From Streptomyces sp. NBC_01460 (GTDB taxonomy: Bacteria > Actinomycetota > Actinomycetes > Streptomycetales > Streptomycetaceae): a stretch of 64,000 bases of DNA. The notes beneath the pieces were generated by a model. The model was not told where the DNA came from. It saw only the letters and a list, made by a program, of their open reading frames with translations, and ran no database searches. Of the stretch, positions 38,167-46,934 are shown piece after piece; the stretch's first letter is position 1, and every line of letters starts with the position of its first letter. The stretch spans positions 682,001 to 746,000 of the forward strand of contig NZ_CP109473.1 of assembly GCF_036227405.1 (NCBI RefSeq), in the 5' to 3' direction. The translations under genes and the position numbers were made by a program.

Positions 38167-38427
38167 GTGCTGACACCCAGTCCTCAGGACCTGAGAGTGG
38201 CTCTGGCCCGCTATGCCGACGCACGCATCGAGGATGCCCGCCGCTCCACCGAGGCGACCGCCCGGGCCGTGGAGGACGCCGCCTACACCCTGTGCGTGAT
38301 GACCGGCACCCAGGCTGTCCAGCAGGCACTCCACGTCGCGGACTCCATGCTCGGCATGCGGGCCACGGTCTCCCCCGGGCTTCGCCGTCCCGCGGACAGG
38401 CAGGACGACAGCCTCCAGACCGCCTGA
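38167..38427 (+). CDS. Small DUF5133-like protein
   Basis: An 86-residue mostly helical protein. LRVALARYADARIE followed by the central VEDAAYTLCVMTGT motif matches what I recall of the DUF5133 family in Streptomyces. GGAG precedes GTG 38167. It stands alone and is ended by a perfect hairpin. Function unknown; several members are linked to development or regulation only by location. Confidence 0.72.
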   Translation: MLTPSPQDLRVALARYADARIEDARRSTEATARAVEDAAYTLCVMTGTQAVQQALHVADSMLGMRATVSPGLRRPADRQDDSLQTA

Positions 38428-38439
38428 CCCTCCCGCCCG

Positions 38440-38465
38440 GGCGTCGGCGCGGCAGCGCCGACGCC
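38440..38465 (+). terminator. Hairpin after the DUF5133-like gene
   Basis: GGCGTCGGCGC-ggca-GCGCCGACGCC, an 11-base perfect stem with a 4-base loop. Confidence 0.75.
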
Positions 38466-38554
38466 GGTCCGCCGCCGCCCCGGGCCACGTGCCCGGCATG
38501 CCCGCCGTCGGCCTAATCCGCCCTGTGCCGCCCCGGCACCGGGACGCTGGGCGG

Positions 38555-39184
38555 GTGGACGAGAGCCGGGCGGGAACGGGTGAAGCGAAGATCACGGAAC
38601 GGCTCACCGCGCTGTCCGACGGGATCTTCGCGATCGCCATGACCCTGCTGGTGCTCGATGTCCGGGTGCCTCCGGGCCTGACTGCCGAGGGCTTCCAGGA
38701 TGCCGTGGTGGACGTCCTGCCGGACCTCGGCGCCTATGCCCTGAGCTTCATGATCCTGGCTGCCTTCTGGCGCGACCACCGCCGGATCATGGAGCTGGTC
38801 CCCCGGTTCGACGCGCCGCCGCTGAGGTTCGCGCTCATCTGGCTGGGCGCGATCGCGCTCATCCCCTTCCCGACCTCGCTCCTCTCCGAGTACGCCTCCC
38901 AGCCCTTGGCCGTCGCGGTCTACGCGGGCGCGGTGAGCATCACCAACCTGCTGGAACTGGCTGTGCTGAGGACCGGACTGCGCCGGTCGTGGCCGAAGGA
39001 CCACGCCGCGGAGCGGACAGCCCGCTCCATCGCCGCCGATCTGGGGGGCACGGCCCTGGTCTTCGGTGCCACCGTGCCGCTCGCCTACGCCGTCTCCCCC
39101 GCGGCCGCCATGTGGTCATGGCTGGCGCTCGTCCCGGTCAAGGCCGTACTCGGCCGCAGGAGCCTCCGGGTGCGGTCCTCCTGA
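38555..39184 (+). CDS. TMEM175-like (DUF1211) membrane protein
   Basis: A 209-residue integral membrane protein with about six helices. RLTALSDGIFAIAMTLLVLDVRVP is the FSDGxFAI motif that lines the pore of TMEM175 potassium channels, and FWRDHRRI at the end of the third helix is also conserved. Start GTG 38555 is preferred over ATG 38489 because GGGCGG lies before it and the N-terminus is then of family length. A potassium-channel role is likely by family but not shown; kdp genes are 6 kb away. Confidence 0.78.
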   Translation: MDESRAGTGEAKITERLTALSDGIFAIAMTLLVLDVRVPPGLTAEGFQDAVVDVLPDLGAYALSFMILAAFWRDHRRIMELVPRFDAPPLRFALIWLGAIALIPFPTSLLSEYASQPLAVAVYAGAVSITNLLELAVLRTGLRRSWPKDHAAERTARSIAADLGGTALVFGATVPLAYAVSPAAAMWSWLALVPVKAVLGRRSLRVRSS

Positions 39185-39195
39185 GACGGCGGGGA

Positions 39196-39223
39196 CCGGC
39201 GCCACCGACAGGGGTGGCGCCGG
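39196..39223. terminator. Hairpin between converging genes
   Basis: CCGGCGCCACC-gacagg-GGTGGCGCCGG, 11-base perfect stem between the TMEM175-like and PRC-barrel genes. Confidence 0.78.
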
Positions 39224-39231
39224 CTCCACGG

Positions 39232-39588
39232 TCATTCAACGGGGGTGACCAGGGATTCGTAGTACCGGCCGAGCCCTCGCAGGTAGAAGAGATCGCCCGT
39301 GTCCTGGTCACGCTCGAAGCGCGGGGCGTCCTTGATCTGTTCCTTGGTGCACCCGACCCGGATCACTCGTTCGCCGGCGTCGACCGCGGTCACCATGCCG
39401 GCCGGCACGACGACGCTCCTCCCGAACTTCCAGACACCCGCGTCGATCACCAGGTGGTCGTAGCCCGGCACCGGCGAGAGCCTGATGACCGTGCCCACGC
39501 TCCCGTCCGCCGCCTCCACGTCGTAACCGATCACGTCCTCGCCCAGCGAACGGTCCAGCTGTGCCTGCCAGATCCACACCGTGTTCAT
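39232..39588 (-). CDS. PRC-barrel domain protein
   Basis: A 118-residue soluble protein. The N-terminal 75 residues form a PRC-barrel-like set of strands (GYDVEAADGSVGTVIRLSP, HLVIDAGVWKFGRSVVVPAGMV), the C-terminus TGDLFYLRGLGRYYESL is less conserved. GGAGGAGG precedes the ATG. PRC-barrel proteins occur in RNA metabolism and photosynthetic assembly, and stress-related versions are common in actinobacteria; no specific role is evident. Confidence 0.8.
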   Translation of the reverse strand: MNTVWIWQAQLDRSLGEDVIGYDVEAADGSVGTVIRLSPVPGYDHLVIDAGVWKFGRSVVVPAGMVTAVDAGERVIRVGCTKEQIKDAPRFERDQDTGDLFYLRGLGRYYESLVTPVE

Positions 39589-39693
39589 GGTCGCCTCCTC
39601 CTGGCAGCCGGCCGGATCCGGCTGCCGGACCTTCCATATGCCCGGACGAGCGCCGGCGAAGCGGTCCGGCCCCGGTCTTGTACCCGGGCGGCG

Positions 39694-41412
39694 CTACTCG
39701 GCCATCTCGTAGGCCCCGGACAGCGCCTCGACGCGATCCCAGACGCGCGCCGAGCGGGCCTCGTCGACGACGGGGCGCCGGACCGCGGCGATGGCCCAGG
39801 CCTGCTGCTCCGCGGTGGCGGAGTCCTTGCCGTGCAGCTCGACGGCGTACGCGGAGAAGTCGCGGACGAGTACGGAGAACAGCTCGTCGAGCACGTCCTC
39901 GTCCAGGCCGGTCAGCCGGGCCTGCTCCAGGATCAGCTGGCCGTGGACGACCAGTGCGAAGAGCTGGCCGACCGACAGCAGGAAGTCGAGGTCACGGCTC
40001 TGCTGTTCGTCGGGCGCCGACTCGGCCACGAAGGCGCACAGGGCGTTCGCCTGCTCACGGAAGCGGGCGACGTTGGGCACGGCGGCGTACGCGTCGTAGG
40101 CCGGGCGCCAGTCATGGAAGCGTACGGAGCCGAGGCCGCGGGCCGGCCCCTGCCGGAAGAGGAACGCGTCGTCCGCGGCGTCCGGACGGGGCGTCACGGG
40201 CTCGTAGCCGGCCGGCTCCAGCAGGTGGTTGCGCATGAACTTCAGGATGAGGGCGAGGTTGACGTGGACCGTTCCCTCCAGCTTGGGCAGGCTGCGGATC
40301 TCCACGGCCGCCTGGGCGAAGTAGGTGTCCTTCTCGAAGCCCTTGGCCGCGATGACGTCCCACATCAGGTCGATGACCTTCTCGCCCTCGGTGGTCACCT
40401 TCATCTTCGTCATCGGGTTGAAGAGCAGGTACCTGCGGTCGTCGGGTCCGGCCGAGCGGAAGTAGTCGACGGCGCGGTCGCTGAACAGCTTCATGCCGAC
40501 GAGCCGGACGTACGCGTCGGCCAGCTCGCGCCGGACGTGCGGGAAGGCGGTCACGGGGCGGCCGTAGAGGATGCGGTTGTGCGCGTGGGTGACGGCCTCG
40601 TACATCGCGTGCTCGCAGATGCCGATCGAGGCGGTGCAGAGGTTGAACTTGCCGACGTTGACGGTGTTGAGGGCCGCGTCGAAGGCGGCGCGCCCTGTGT
40701 GCAGGACGTCGTCGGGGACGACCGGGTAGCCGTCGAGGCGGAACTCGCTGACGTACTTGGAGGAGTCGACGACGTTCTTCACCAGGTGGTAGGCGGGGTG
40801 GCGGCTGTCGGCCGCGAAGAAGACGTAGCCGTCGGGGCCTTCGACGTCGGTGCGGCGACCGAAGACGGAGACGAGGCCGGCCGCGTTGCCGTTGCCTATG
40901 TAGTACTTGGAGCCGGTGGCCAGGAAGCCGCCGTCCCCGGTCGGCTCCAGGAGCATGTCGGTGGAGTAGATGTCGGCGCCGTGCGTCTTCTCCGACAGCC
41001 CGAAGGCGAACACCTCGCCCTCGGCCAGGAGCCGTGCCGCCCGGCTGCGGGCGGCGGCGTTGTCGCTCTGCCAGACCGGGCCGAGACCGAGGATGGTCAC
41101 CTGCCAGGCGTACCAGTAGTCGAGGCCGTAGAACCCGAAGATCTCGTTGAGCGCGGCGATCCGGGCGGTGTCCCAGCGCTGGTCCTCCCGCTCGGCGGCG
41201 GCTGCGGGGGTGAGGAAGGTGGCGAACAGGCCTTCCTTGGAGGCGAAGTCGAGGAAGTCCCCCAGCCAGGCGCGGGACCGGTAGTCCTCGACGAGCCGGC
41301 GCCGGCCCCGGGACTCGAACCAGTCGACGGTGGCGCGCAGCAGCCTGCGGGTCTCGGGGTCGAAGTGCGCCGGGTCGTAGGCACGCGGGTTGAACAGCAG
41401 CGGGTCGGCCAT
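39694..41412 (-). CDS. Acyl-CoA dehydrogenase/oxidase family flavoprotein
   Basis: FAD enzyme of 572 residues expected to oxidise acyl-CoA at the alpha-beta bond. The middle domain has FGLSEKTHGADIYSTD and the C-terminal helical domain is long, as in acyl-CoA oxidase-like members rather than the 380-residue short-chain dehydrogenases. FAD-contact segments such as NVVDSSKYVSEF and LNTVNVGKFNL are visible. TCGGAAGG precedes ATG 41412. It follows a PadR gene by 48 bases in the same direction, so it is likely controlled by it. Chain-length preference is unknown. Confidence 0.88.
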   Translation of the reverse strand: MADPLLFNPRAYDPAHFDPETRRLLRATVDWFESRGRRRLVEDYRSRAWLGDFLDFASKEGLFATFLTPAAAAEREDQRWDTARIAALNEIFGFYGLDYWYAWQVTILGLGPVWQSDNAAARSRAARLLAEGEVFAFGLSEKTHGADIYSTDMLLEPTGDGGFLATGSKYYIGNGNAAGLVSVFGRRTDVEGPDGYVFFAADSRHPAYHLVKNVVDSSKYVSEFRLDGYPVVPDDVLHTGRAAFDAALNTVNVGKFNLCTASIGICEHAMYEAVTHAHNRILYGRPVTAFPHVRRELADAYVRLVGMKLFSDRAVDYFRSAGPDDRRYLLFNPMTKMKVTTEGEKVIDLMWDVIAAKGFEKDTYFAQAAVEIRSLPKLEGTVHVNLALILKFMRNHLLEPAGYEPVTPRPDAADDAFLFRQGPARGLGSVRFHDWRPAYDAYAAVPNVARFREQANALCAFVAESAPDEQQSRDLDFLLSVGQLFALVVHGQLILEQARLTGLDEDVLDELFSVLVRDFSAYAVELHGKDSATAEQQAWAIAAVRRPVVDEARSARVWDRVEALSGAYEMAE

Positions 41413-41460
41413 GGTGATACGCCTTCCGAGGGGTTGGGGCGGGAGAGGGTGCGGGACGGT

Positions 41461-42027
41461 TCAGGTATGCGGGCCGGCCGTGCCGAGCCTGTGGAGGGTG
41501 GCGAGGACGTCGTCGAGCCAGGCGACCGTCATCCGCTCGTACGCGATGCCGCCGCGCAGCACGACGTGCTGGAGCTCCTGGCCGGCGTCGAGCGGTGCGG
41601 GAGCGCCGGGCCCGGTGAAGTCACGGAGTTCCCCGGCCAGGTAGTGCGCGAGGCGGTCGCTGTGCACCCGGTGGTGGCGCTCGACCTCGTTCAGCAGCGC
41701 GGCCGGGTCGTCGAAGGCGGCGCCCCGGATCTTCACGGCGAGGTCGTGGCGAAGGCTCTCGGGTTCGATCGGCTCGTGCAGCCAGTCGGCGAGGACGGCG
41801 CGGCCGGGGCCGGCGACGGAGTACTCCTTCTTGTCCGGCCGGCGCTCCTGCGGGACGTCGCGGACGTCGAGCAGGCCTTCGGTCTCCATGCGCTTGAGCA
41901 CGCGGTAGATCTGCTGGTGCGTGGCGGTCCAGAAGTACCCGATGGACCGCTCGAACCTCCGGGCCAGCTCGTAGCCGGAGCCCGGCTGCTCCAGCAGGGA
42001 GACGAGGATCGCGTGTTCGAGCGCCAT
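41461..42027 (-). CDS. PadR family transcriptional regulator
   Basis: A 188-residue regulator. The winged helix occupies about residues 1-80 (LEHAILVSLLEQPGSGYELARRF, then IYRVLKRMETEGLL and the wing RRPDKKEYSVAGPG), followed by a PadR C-terminal helical dimerisation domain. The first residues sit 13 bases from an almost perfect palindrome, so autoregulation is likely. Downstream it shares an operon with the acyl-CoA dehydrogenase; the ligand may be a fatty acyl or phenolic compound, as inferred from the family. Confidence 0.88.
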   Translation of the reverse strand: MALEHAILVSLLEQPGSGYELARRFERSIGYFWTATHQQIYRVLKRMETEGLLDVRDVPQERRPDKKEYSVAGPGRAVLADWLHEPIEPESLRHDLAVKIRGAAFDDPAALLNEVERHHRVHSDRLAHYLAGELRDFTGPGAPAPLDAGQELQHVVLRGGIAYERMTVAWLDDVLATLHRLGTAGPHT

Positions 42028-42040
42028 GCCCCGATCGTCT

Positions 42041-42058
42041 TATGCAACTGGTTGCATA
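42041..42058. promoter_or_regulatory. PadR operator candidate TATGCAAC-tg-GTTGCATA
   Basis: Perfect 8-base arms around a 2-base centre, AT-rich, 13 bases upstream of the padR start codon. Contains the ATGCAA/TTGCAT half-sites resembling PadR-type operators. Confidence 0.65.
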
Positions 42059-42069
42059 GCAAGCGGCGA

Positions 42070-42099
42070 CGGCCGGGTGAGACGCGCCTCACCCGGCCG
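42070..42099 (-). terminator. Hairpin after SDR gene, upstream of padR
   Basis: CGGCCGGGTGAG-acgcgc-CTCACCCGGCCG, 12-base perfect stem. It lies between the upstream SDR gene and padR on the same strand, insulating the padR operon. Confidence 0.75.
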
Positions 42100-42164
42100 C
42101 CGTCCGGTCCCGCTCCGCCCGCCCTTGCCCTCCTCCACCGGGACGGGCGAGGGCGGTGACGCGG

Positions 42165-43094
42165 TCAGATGGCGTCGGCGTCCGCCCCGGTGAGACGCGC
42201 CGACACGTCCCACAGGGCGCGGGCCGTGTCCATGTCCTGCGCGCGGGCCGACATGCGGGCGGGCCCGGGCGCTCCCCTGGTCTCGCCGAGCAGACGGGGG
42301 CCGTAGTAACTCCCGCCGAGCGCGTCGGGCAGGGTGGCGGCGTACAGCGTGGGGAGCGCACCGGCCGACGGGCGCTGGGTGTACAGGCGCGTGACCCGTT
42401 CCAGCTTCGCCGCCCAGGCCCGTCCGGCCAGGCGGGGGCCCGCCTGTCCGAGCTCCGTCGCGGCGAGGCCGGGATGGGCGGCCAGCGAGAGGATCGGCCT
42501 GCCCGCCAGGTCCGCGCGGCGCTGGAGTTCCGCGGTGAAGAGCAGGTTGGCGAGCTTGGACTGCGCGTAGGCGCGCCACTTGTCGTAGCCGTGTTCCGCG
42601 TCGAGGCCGGCGAAGTCGATGCGCCCGATGCGGTGCGCCAGCGACGACACCGTCACGACCCGCGAGGGTGTGCCCGCCCCGAGGAGCGGCAGAAGATGGT
42701 GCGTCAGCGCGAAGTGGCCGAGGTGGTTGGTGCCGAACTGCATCTCGAATCCGTCGGCCGTCCGCAGCGGGGGCAGGGCCATCACCCCGGCGTTGTTGAC
42801 CAGCAGGTCGAGCCTGCCGTCGGTCTCCTTCGCGATCCGGCCCGCTGCCTCCGCGACGGAGGAGAGGTCCGCCAGGTCGAGACCGACGAGCCGGGCGTCC
42901 GAACCGGGCGCTGCGCGGCGCACGGCGTCCAGGGCGCGCCCGCCGCGTTCGGGGTCCCGGCAGGCGAGGATCGTCCGCGCGCCGGAGCGGGCCAGGGCGA
43001 GCGCGGTCACCGCTCCGATCCCGCTGTTGGCGCCCGTGACCACCGCGGTGGTGCCGGAGAGGTCGGGCATGTCGTCGAGAGTCCATGAGTGCAT
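42165..43094 (-). CDS. Short-chain dehydrogenase/reductase (retinol dehydrogenase-like)
   Basis: NAD(P)-dependent oxidoreductase of 309 residues with the cofactor loop TGANSGIG, NNAGVMALP, VTVSSLAHRIG with the catalytic Ser, and YAQSKLAN with Tyr and Lys (YxxxK). After the Rossmann domain comes the long substrate loop usual for protochlorophyllide/retinol-type SDRs. GGGGAGG precedes the ATG. It follows the DHA2 efflux gene by 44 bases, so both may be in one transcript. Substrate unknown. Confidence 0.88.
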   Translation of the reverse strand: MHSWTLDDMPDLSGTTAVVTGANSGIGAVTALALARSGARTILACRDPERGGRALDAVRRAAPGSDARLVGLDLADLSSVAEAAGRIAKETDGRLDLLVNNAGVMALPPLRTADGFEMQFGTNHLGHFALTHHLLPLLGAGTPSRVVTVSSLAHRIGRIDFAGLDAEHGYDKWRAYAQSKLANLLFTAELQRRADLAGRPILSLAAHPGLAATELGQAGPRLAGRAWAAKLERVTRLYTQRPSAGALPTLYAATLPDALGGSYYGPRLLGETRGAPGPARMSARAQDMDTARALWDVSARLTGADADAI

Positions 43095-43138
43095 GCGTCA
43101 CGCCTCCCCGGCGGGAGCCGCCGCACACCCGTGAGGCG

Positions 43139-44764
43139 TCACTCCCCCGTCGTGGACGGCGCGGGTGACTCCGCGGCGGTCTCTCCGGTCACCCGTGTCC
43201 CCGGGTGCAGATGAGCGCACACGTAGGCGACCGCGAGCGCGATGGCCATCCCGTAGAACACCCACTGGTTCGCCTCCGCGAAGTCCAGCCGGACGGCGTC
43301 CATGGAGTCCCGCATCAGCGTGGCGATCCGGCCGTCACCGGCCGGTTCCTGGGCGTCCGGGTTCCCCGTGACGGCCTCCGCGACCGATCTGGCGGCGTCG
43401 TTCGCCGTGCCCGCCGGGACGCCCCGGGAGGTGAGGGTCTCCATGACCTTGTCGGTGGTGACGTGGGTGAGGACCGTCCCGAAGACGGCGATGCCGATGC
43501 TGGCCGCGTAGTTGCGCACGGTCTGGGTGATGCCGGTGACCTCACCGTACGAGGCGCCGATCGACCGGTTGACCGCGTCGGTGGACGCGGGTGCGAGGAG
43601 GAAGCCGATGCCCGCACCGGCGAGGGCCGCGTACGGCCACTGGTCGTGCATCGAGAGGTCGGTCAGCTTGTTCGCCCACAGGGCGAACCCCACCGCGCCG
43701 AGCGCCGTGCCGAGCTTCAGCGCCGGCCGGGCTCCGCGCCGGTCCAGGATGCGGCCGCCCCACTGGGAGGCGATGCCGAAGCCGATGAAGAAGTACAGCA
43801 GGTACAGCGCGGCCTGGTTCGGCGAGGCGCTCAGCGAGACCTGCGCGTACACGGAGGCGAAGAAGAACACCGGGACGAAGGCGAGCATCGCGAGGAAGAG
43901 GACGAGCATGTCGACGGTGAACGCCCGGTCGCGGAAGACCTTCAGCGTGATGAGCGGCTGGGCGACCCCGCGTTCGTAGCGGCAGAACACGACCAGGAGG
44001 GCGAGCCCGCCGACGATGCAGGCCCAGGTGGCGACGGAGCTCCAGCCCCACGCGGACGCCTGCTGGAAGCCGAGCACGCTCAGCCCCATGCCCACGGCGA
44101 TCAGCACCGCACCGGGCACGTCCAGCTTCTCCCGCCGGCGGGACCCGGGGATGCGGGCCATGGCCGCGAGGACCAGGGCGATGACGGCGATCGGTACGTT
44201 CACCCAGAAGATGGCCCGCCAGGTCCAGGCGGTCAGCCAGCCGCCGAGCAGCGGCCCGACCGCCGTGAGCGCGCCCGACAGGCCGAAGAACAGCGCCAGT
44301 GCCCTGCCACGCCTCTCCACCGGGAAGACGGCGACGACGACGGCGAGCGCGGCCGGGAACATCAGGGCCGCGCCGAGTCCCTGGGTGGCGCGGAAGACGA
44401 TCAGCCAGGTCTGTGCGAGGTCACCGGCCGGAACGCATCCGCACAGCACGGACGAGACGACGAACAGGAGGGTGCCGATGAGCATCACCCGCTTGTGGCC
44501 GACGATGTCGGACAGCCGCCCGCCGAGGGCGAAGAAGGCGGCGAGCGACAGCAGGTACGCGTTGACCACCCACTGCATCCCGGAGGACGAGAGGCCGAGC
44601 TCGTCGACGATGCTCGGGGCGGCGATGGAGACGATCGTCTGGTCGATGAACGTCATCGACACGGCGAACAGCATCGCCGCGAGTGCCAGCGTCTGGTGGG
44701 CGGCGCCCCGTCCGGCAGGGGGGTCGACCGCGCCGGTGCCCGAGGGAACCCTGTGGGTGCGCAT
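43139..44764 (-). CDS. MFS efflux transporter, DHA2 (EmrB/QacA) type
   Basis: Proton-driven drug exporter of 541 residues with about 14 helices. The motif LAAMLFAVSMTFIDQTIVSIAAP (helix 1, D-x-T-I-V-N/S-I-A-x-P) and GGRLSDIVGHKRVM (motif A) define the DHA2 family; ATQGLGAALMFPAAL is the helix 4 motif. The N-terminal tail and the periplasmic region near residues 445-490 are typical extensions. A dedicated regulator is not adjacent; the SDR gene downstream could modify the exported compound. Confidence 0.9.
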   Translation of the reverse strand: MRTHRVPSGTGAVDPPAGRGAAHQTLALAAMLFAVSMTFIDQTIVSIAAPSIVDELGLSSSGMQWVVNAYLLSLAAFFALGGRLSDIVGHKRVMLIGTLLFVVSSVLCGCVPAGDLAQTWLIVFRATQGLGAALMFPAALAVVVAVFPVERRGRALALFFGLSGALTAVGPLLGGWLTAWTWRAIFWVNVPIAVIALVLAAMARIPGSRRREKLDVPGAVLIAVGMGLSVLGFQQASAWGWSSVATWACIVGGLALLVVFCRYERGVAQPLITLKVFRDRAFTVDMLVLFLAMLAFVPVFFFASVYAQVSLSASPNQAALYLLYFFIGFGIASQWGGRILDRRGARPALKLGTALGAVGFALWANKLTDLSMHDQWPYAALAGAGIGFLLAPASTDAVNRSIGASYGEVTGITQTVRNYAASIGIAVFGTVLTHVTTDKVMETLTSRGVPAGTANDAARSVAEAVTGNPDAQEPAGDGRIATLMRDSMDAVRLDFAEANQWVFYGMAIALAVAYVCAHLHPGTRVTGETAAESPAPSTTGE

Positions 44765-44835
44765 GAACCGAGTCTGGACGGGGCCGGAACCGCACGCACG
44801 TCAAGGACGGGCCCCGTGCGGCGGATGGCGGTGTC

Positions 44836-45390
44836 TCAGGGCTTCCTGAGGAGCAGGCCCGCCGCGACCAGCCCCGCCAGGCCCACGTCCGCGTCGGTGT
44901 ACTCGCCGCCGAGGAGATGGTCCACGTAGGCGTCCTGCGACAGGGTGACCGGATCGACGAACTCCTCCGCGTCAGGGGTCGGCTCTGCGACCTTGCGGCA
45001 GTCCCTGGCCAGCACCGCGTAGCGCACATGGGTCGCGTAGGAGGCCAGGTACGTCCGCATGACGACTTCGGCGCTCCCTGCCTGGTAGCCGGTCTCCTCG
45101 AGGAGCTCGCGTGCCGCCGCGTGCAGGACCTCCTCGCCGGGCTCGATCATGCCGCCCGGCAGCTCGGCCAGCACCTTGCCCGGGCCCGGGCGGAACTGGC
45201 GCACGAGGATGCCCCGGCCGTCCTCGGTGAACGCCACGAGGGCGACCGTCCGGGAGCCGTGGAGGATGTCCCACTCCGAGTCCTTGCCGTCGGGCTGCAC
45301 GTAGGTCCGGCACCGCACCGTCAGATAACCGGCCGGCTGCGGACGCTCGCTCTTCAGCGTCCACGTCATCGGGTCAGTACGCTCTGTCAC
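44836..45390 (-). CDS. Nudix hydrolase
   Basis: Pyrophosphohydrolase of 184 residues. The Nudix box is complete (GGMIEPGEE, then RELLEETGY), spanning residues about 93-115. The N-terminal half resembles ADP-ribose pyrophosphatases (VALVAFTEDGRGILVRQFRPG). Stop lies 71 bases from the DHA2 start region on the same strand. GTG 45390 has only a weak ribosome site; ATG 45369 is an alternative. A housekeeping role in nucleotide-sugar or ADP-ribose cleanup is likely. Confidence 0.85.
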   Translation of the reverse strand: MTERTDPMTWTLKSERPQPAGYLTVRCRTYVQPDGKDSEWDILHGSRTVALVAFTEDGRGILVRQFRPGPGKVLAELPGGMIEPGEEVLHAAARELLEETGYQAGSAEVVMRTYLASYATHVRYAVLARDCRKVAEPTPDAEEFVDPVTLSQDAYVDHLLGGEYTDADVGLAGLVAAGLLLRKP

Positions 45391-45486
45391 GGGCGGATCA
45401 TGTCCGGTGTGCCGCCCGGCAAACGGTCCGCGGCCTCCCCCGGCAGGGGAACGTCAGTCCGATCGTGTCCCCTTCACCTCGCCCGT

Positions 45487-46614
45487 TCAGGCCGCGGGGG
45501 GTGCGGCCGCGACGGGCTCGGGGTCGTCACGGGAACGGTGCAGCGCCAGCATGGCCTGGTCGTCCTGGGGCCGGCCGTCGGCATGGCGGTGCACGTCCTG
45601 GATCAGCAGGTCCAGGATCTGGCCCGGCGTGACGCGGGCGCCGGTGCGCAGTCGCCTGCCGAGTACGAGCGGGAGGCGGACGACGGGGTCGTAGAAGCGC
45701 CCCGCGGCGTTCCGGGACTCGGTGACTCCGTCCGTGTAGCAGAGCAGGGTGGAGCCGGCGGGGAAGGCGAAGCTGTCGACCGGGGCGGACCAGGCACCCA
45801 GGTCGCTCATACCCAGCGGGGGCGCCTCCTCGGACGCGCCGAGGAGCGTGGCGCCGCCCTGTGGGTCGATCAGCACGGGGGGCGGATGACCCCGGTTGAC
45901 CAGGCGCACGGTCTCCAGGTCCGTGGAGAACTCCGCGATGAGAGCCGTCGTGAAGCCCTCCTCCTGCTGCTGGCCGCCGCGTCGGCCGCCCTCGCGCAGG
46001 AGGGCCCGTTCCAGCCGGGTCACCAGCTGCGACAGGTCCTCGGCCTCGTCCGCCGCGTACCGGAAGGCGCCCAGATCGGCGCTGACCGCGCTGACCGCCC
46101 CGAGCCCCTTCCCCCGCACGTCACCGACCATCACCCGGATGCCGTACGGGGTGTTCTGCACCACGTACAGGTCCCCGCCGATCAGGGCCTCGCTCTCGGC
46201 GGGTACGTACCGGGCGTCGATGTGCAGGGACCCCAGGCGTGACGGGGGCCTGGGCAGTACGGCCCGCTGGGCGACGGCCGCGACCTGCTGGGCGCGGCGG
46301 GCACGGGCGTCCTGTCTGCGCAGCGTGCGGTGGATCAGGACGGCGAGCGCGGTGACGGCCGCGAGGGTGATCTGGTTGGCCACGCCCGCACGCCAGCCGA
46401 AGGTCCCGTCGACCTGCGCGAGAAGCGCGTGGACGATCATCGCGGTGATGCCCACGCCGATGATCCCGCGGACCCCGAGGAGGGGGGCGGCGGCGACGGG
46501 CGCGGCCATGAGCAGCGGCGCGGAGGTCACGTCGTGCGGCGTGACCACGTCGACCACCACGGCCAGCACGATGAGGCCTACGGGGATCCACCGGGTTCTC
46601 AGCAGCTGCGACAC
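45487..46614 (-). CDS. Membrane PP2C/SpoIIE-type serine phosphatase
   Basis: A 375-residue phosphatase. The N-terminal third contains about four hydrophobic segments (residues about 8-110), then a linker helix with RTLRRQDARARRAQQVA, and a SpoIIE/PP2C domain (about 145-365) with IGGDLYV, VGDVRGKG, LVNRGHPPP and the final QDDQAMLAL, including the Asp residues that bind two metal ions. The start at GTG 46614 sits next to GTGGGGGA and is the first start that precedes the membrane part; a longer frame is possible. It likely removes phosphate from an anti-sigma antagonist in a stress pathway. Confidence 0.85.
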   Translation of the reverse strand: MSQLLRTRWIPVGLIVLAVVVDVVTPHDVTSAPLLMAAPVAAAPLLGVRGIIGVGITAMIVHALLAQVDGTFGWRAGVANQITLAAVTALAVLIHRTLRRQDARARRAQQVAAVAQRAVLPRPPSRLGSLHIDARYVPAESEALIGGDLYVVQNTPYGIRVMVGDVRGKGLGAVSAVSADLGAFRYAADEAEDLSQLVTRLERALLREGGRRGGQQQEEGFTTALIAEFSTDLETVRLVNRGHPPPVLIDPQGGATLLGASEEAPPLGMSDLGAWSAPVDSFAFPAGSTLLCYTDGVTESRNAAGRFYDPVVRLPLVLGRRLRTGARVTPGQILDLLIQDVHRHADGRPQDDQAMLALHRSRDDPEPVAAAPPAA

Positions 46615-46772
46615 TCCCCCACGCTGCCCGCAAGCACGCCCCTCCGCATCCCCGGCGGCCGCGATCCGGCGCACACGGCGGGGGACCCGGCCCCGTGGGG
46701 ACGACGGGATCCCTGGAACGGCGGCTGCTAGGGTCCCTCCCGGACACTGATCTCTCGGTGAGGAGACCGGAC

Positions 46773-46802
46773 ATGGTGGGAGACGACGACATCTCCGGGT
46801 GA
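46773..46802 (+). CDS. Upstream ORF of the ABC-F gene (9 codons)
   Basis: ATG preceded by GAGGAGA, encoding MVGDDDISG and a TGA. A -10-like TAGGGT lies at 46729-46734 about 40 bases before it. It ends 24 bases before a hairpin and 133 bases before the ABC-F start. Short uORFs that let antibiotic-stalled ribosomes switch RNA structures are known upstream of ABC-F genes, including in Streptomyces; this one is a candidate on position and ribosome site alone. Confidence 0.55.
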   Translation: MVGDDDISG

Positions 46803-46825
46803 CACCACCTGGATGTGATCGGCCT

Positions 46826-46853
46826 CGGCCGGTGCGTGACAGCACCGCGGCCG
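46826..46853 (+). promoter_or_regulatory. Attenuator-like hairpin upstream of the ABC-F gene
   Basis: GGTGC-gtgaca-GCACC with a 2-base bulge extending into CGGCC/GGCCG, 24 bases after the uORF stop. The ABC-F ribosome site (GCGAGGT) is weak, which fits a control step in the untranslated leader. Confidence 0.45.
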
Positions 46854-46934
46854 CGATGCCGCGCGTCGACCCCCCTCCCCCTGTCCGACCCGGGCGGACG
46901 TCCGTCCGTCCTCATGCCCTGCGAGGTCACACCC

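Noticed and set aside
38989..42159. A 1056-codon plus-strand open frame opposite the PRC-barrel, acyl-CoA dehydrogenase and PadR genes
   Set aside because: It is an antisense shadow: low-complexity Gly/Val/Glu composition, no ribosome site, and three recognised genes occupy the other strand.
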